From Maribacter arenosus (GTDB lineage: Bacteria; Bacteroidota; Bacteroidia; Flavobacteriales; Flavobacteriaceae): a stretch of 64,000 nt of DNA. The stretch spans positions 248,001 to 312,000 of the forward strand of contig NZ_JABTCG010000003.1 in the NCBI RefSeq assembly GCF_014610845.1, given 5' to 3'. Made by a program: the position numbers and the translations under genes. The notes below the pieces were generated by a model, which saw only the letters and a list, made by a program, of their open reading frames with translations, was not told the DNA's origin and ran no database searches. Below, piece after piece: positions 62,233 to 64,000 of the stretch; the first letter of the stretch is position 1; every line of letters begins with the position of its first letter.

Positions 62233-63362
62233 TATACCTTTAAATTTAGTTCAACATTAAATCTATCGTCTTTCTCATATATTCTAAGGTCGTAATCATC
62301 TGGCTCATAACCCAGTTCTAGCCTTTTTTTAACATTTGATAACCCGATACCACCTCCACGGGGATAAGAATTCCCGGCATTTCTTTTTTTCGGGATGGTA
62401 TTCGATACCCTGAAAAACAAATCGTCCCCTTCCACCTTGATCTCGATGTCAATATACATTTTCCCTATATTTTGACTGGCTCCATGTTTAAAACAGTTTT
62501 CGATAAGCGGAATGAGCAACATAGGCGATATTTTTTTATTCTCGAGACTACCTGAAAGCTGCATATTCACTTCAAGGGAATCGTCAAAACGAATTCGTTC
62601 CAAATCGATGTAATTCTGTATGCATTCGATTTCGTTGGTCAGATCCTGTTTGGGTTTTTTGGTGGCATATAAAAGATACCGCATCAAATCGGAAAGTTTT
62701 AGCACCACTTCAGGGGCTTTATCCGATTTTTCCAAGGTCAGCGAGTAAATATTGTTCAAGGTATTAAAAAAGAAATGGGGAGAAACCTGGGATCTTAGAA
62801 ATTTTAATTCTGTGGTCAGCTGTCTTTTCTCCAAGTTATGCAACTTATTATTTTCACGAAGCCAATCGGCCGTTATTTTTATGGCAGTTACAAAAGATAC
62901 CACATACAACTCCCCAAGCATGGTGGTAATCGCATAATTCAGGGTCAATGTATCGACCACCTCAGTGGCTTCGGGCATTACATCGGTGCTTACCAGATAA
63001 TAGGTAAGATTGAATTTGACCAAAAGCATTAATAAAAGTGAACCCAGTACCAAAAGGGCATAAGAGACGTACTTTTTATTGTAAACGAATTTGGGCATGA
63101 GGTAATACACATTGAAATAGGAAAGCGCTATATGGATCGGAAAGCCAATAAGGTTTGTTTTAAGGGAATAAACCAGATCATCATGAATACTTCCCCATCG
63201 TAACGTATTGAAAACAAAATAGATAGCCCAAAATATGATATGGTGAACATAGGTGATATCATAATCTTTCGACACACTCCTGCTAAAAAAACCATCAAGT
63301 CGTTGGTTTAAGTTGCGCTGATATTGTTCAGGATTTAATTCCTTTTTAATGGCGTTGGGCAT
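62232..63362 (-). CDS. LytS/YehU-type sensor histidine kinase
   Basis: A 376-residue membrane histidine kinase of the His_kinase (PF06580) class. Four membrane helices occupy residues about 40-170 (IIFWAIYFVFNTLRW, IGFPIHIALSYFNVYYL, YALLVLGSLLLMLLVKF, MLGELYVVSFVTAIKI). The phospho-accepting His lies in FLRSQVSPHFFFNTLNNIYSL (read LRSQVSPHFFFNTLNNI). The ATPase domain has the N-box PLIENCFKHGA and the G-box GGGIGLSNVKKRLEL. There is no separate periplasmic sensor domain, so the membrane part itself must sense the signal. It is coupled to the LytTR regulator and divergent from GH92. Confidence 0.94.
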   Translation of the reverse strand: MPNAIKKELNPEQYQRNLNQRLDGFFSRSVSKDYDITYVHHIIFWAIYFVFNTLRWGSIHDDLVYSLKTNLIGFPIHIALSYFNVYYLMPKFVYNKKYVSYALLVLGSLLLMLLVKFNLTYYLVSTDVMPEATEVVDTLTLNYAITTMLGELYVVSFVTAIKITADWLRENNKLHNLEKRQLTTELKFLRSQVSPHFFFNTLNNIYSLTLEKSDKAPEVVLKLSDLMRYLLYATKKPKQDLTNEIECIQNYIDLERIRFDDSLEVNMQLSGSLENKKISPMLLIPLIENCFKHGASQNIGKMYIDIEIKVEGDDLFFRVSNTIPKKRNAGNSYPRGGGIGLSNVKKRLELGYEPDDYDLRIYEKDDRFNVELNLKV

Positions 63363-63521
63363 TGGTGCATAGTTGTTGGTCTAAAAATGTTCCGATTTTA
63401 AATAAAAGTGGCAACATTTATTAGGTTGAATTGCGTGGTAAGTTACTTATTTTTTGGATTACGGGTGTAAAAAATGAGCACACTATGTAATACGCACATA
63501 TTAACAAAACCAACCGGAAAA

Positions 63522-64000
63522 ATGAAAATTCACTTTGTTTTAGCTATTGTTTTGATAGGCATGGTTTCCTCATGTGCTAAAAAGGGGAACACTTTAGATG
63601 CAAAAGAATCTATTCAATATGTTGACCCCTTCATAGGAACTGGCGGTCACGGCCATACCTACCCAGGGGCGACCTCCCCTTTTGGGCGTGTGCAACCCAG
63701 TCCGGACAATGGCACTGCTGGGTGGGACTGGTGTTCGGGATACCACATCAGTGATTCGATCATTTCCGGTTTTGCGCAATTACATTTAAGCGGCACCGGT
63801 ATTGGTGATCTCGCCGATGTACTTTTAATGCCGACAAATTCTGAGGTAGACCTTGGTCTTTTCGGAAAGACAAGGGATTCCTTACCCTATACTTCAAAAT
63901 TTTCACATGATCAAGAAGAGGCTTCTCCAGGATATTATAAGGTGCTTTTACAAGACCCTGATATTGAGGTTGAACTTACTGCGAATGATTATGTTGCCTA
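63522..64000 (+). CDS. GH92 family alpha-mannosidase lipoprotein, 3'-truncated by window edge
   Basis: The frame opens at ATG 63522 and is still open at the window end (159 codons visible of an expected 700 or more). A lipoprotein signal (HFVLAIVLIGMVSSC, Cys18) is followed by the GH92 N-terminal domain: YVDPFIGTGGHGHTYPGA, TSPFGRVQPSPDN, WDWCSGYHISD and FAQLHLSGTGIGD with DVLLMP. GH92 enzymes are calcium-dependent exo-alpha-mannosidases, common in Bacteroidota glycan loci. It is divergent from the histidine kinase gene, with 159 bases between them that could hold both promoters. Confidence 0.93.
   Translation, partial: MKIHFVLAIVLIGMVSSCAKKGNTLDAKESIQYVDPFIGTGGHGHTYPGATSPFGRVQPSPDNGTAGWDWCSGYHISDSIISGFAQLHLSGTGIGDLADVLLMPTNSEVDLGLFGKTRDSLPYTSKFSHDQEEASPGYYKVLLQDPDIEVELTANDYVA

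Overview
The window is chromosomal DNA from a member of the Flavobacteriia (Bacteroidota), most likely a marine polysaccharide-degrading Flavobacteriaceae. This rests on type IX secretion (type B) sorting domains, a single-chain SecDF, Rho with a long disordered insert, DUF4293, BT_3928-type and DUF1599 proteins, Bacteroidota promoters (TAnnTTTG at -7), many lipoproteins with a short N-terminus ending in SC, and the local gene order. No phage, transposase, integrase, CRISPR array or rRNA was seen.

Layout. 0-42 kb is mostly conserved core. It holds mdh (cut by the left edge), secDF, a STAS-like protein, a ModF-like double ABC protein and ppc. A minus-strand run follows: folE-cysS-yidD-lgt-DUF192-GNAT. 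Next come two tandem T9SS surface proteins, a FadL-type porin, a W/G/Y-rich lipoprotein, proS, two tRNA-Glu genes and rpsT. Then rho with two hypothetical genes, DUF4293, a methyltransferase, a phosphoesterase, truA and an ABC exporter, with cdaA-folP convergent to them. The plus-strand run DUF1599-BT_3928-TlpA-tpiA-prmA-clpS follows. A two-gene cellobiose module (GPH symporter plus GH94 cellobiose phosphorylase) and a split YeeE/YedE pair close this part.

42-53.5 kb is an AT-richer accessory stretch: small lipoproteins, membrane proteins and orphan genes (FISUMP protein, serine hydrolase, PD40 protein, pentapeptide-repeat protein), plus acetoacetyl-CoA synthetase. Its intergenic regions carry repeated modules. 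Three copies of a block of about 200 bp include the 3' end of the DUF2231/cytochrome gene at 53527. One copy is intact and two are decayed at 46.5 and 51.0 kb. One small gene is bracketed by a perfect 12-bp inverted repeat. The region looks like successive insertions behind the 3' end of that gene.

53.5-61.3 kb is a tight five-gene minus-strand operon of the kind abundant in Planctomycetes. It encodes a DUF1549/DUF1553 cytochrome lipoprotein, a Tat-exported DUF1501 protein, an NHL-type propeller, a lipoprotein with chitobiase-C and discoidin-like domains, and a membrane protein joining DUF2231, a CxxCH cytochrome, LRRs and the same C-terminal domains. Its biochemical role is not established, and it is the best candidate here for an undescribed system. 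A LytS/LytTR two-component pair follows, with a divergent GH92 alpha-mannosidase gene running off the right edge. That neighbourhood suggests extracytoplasmic glycan metabolism.
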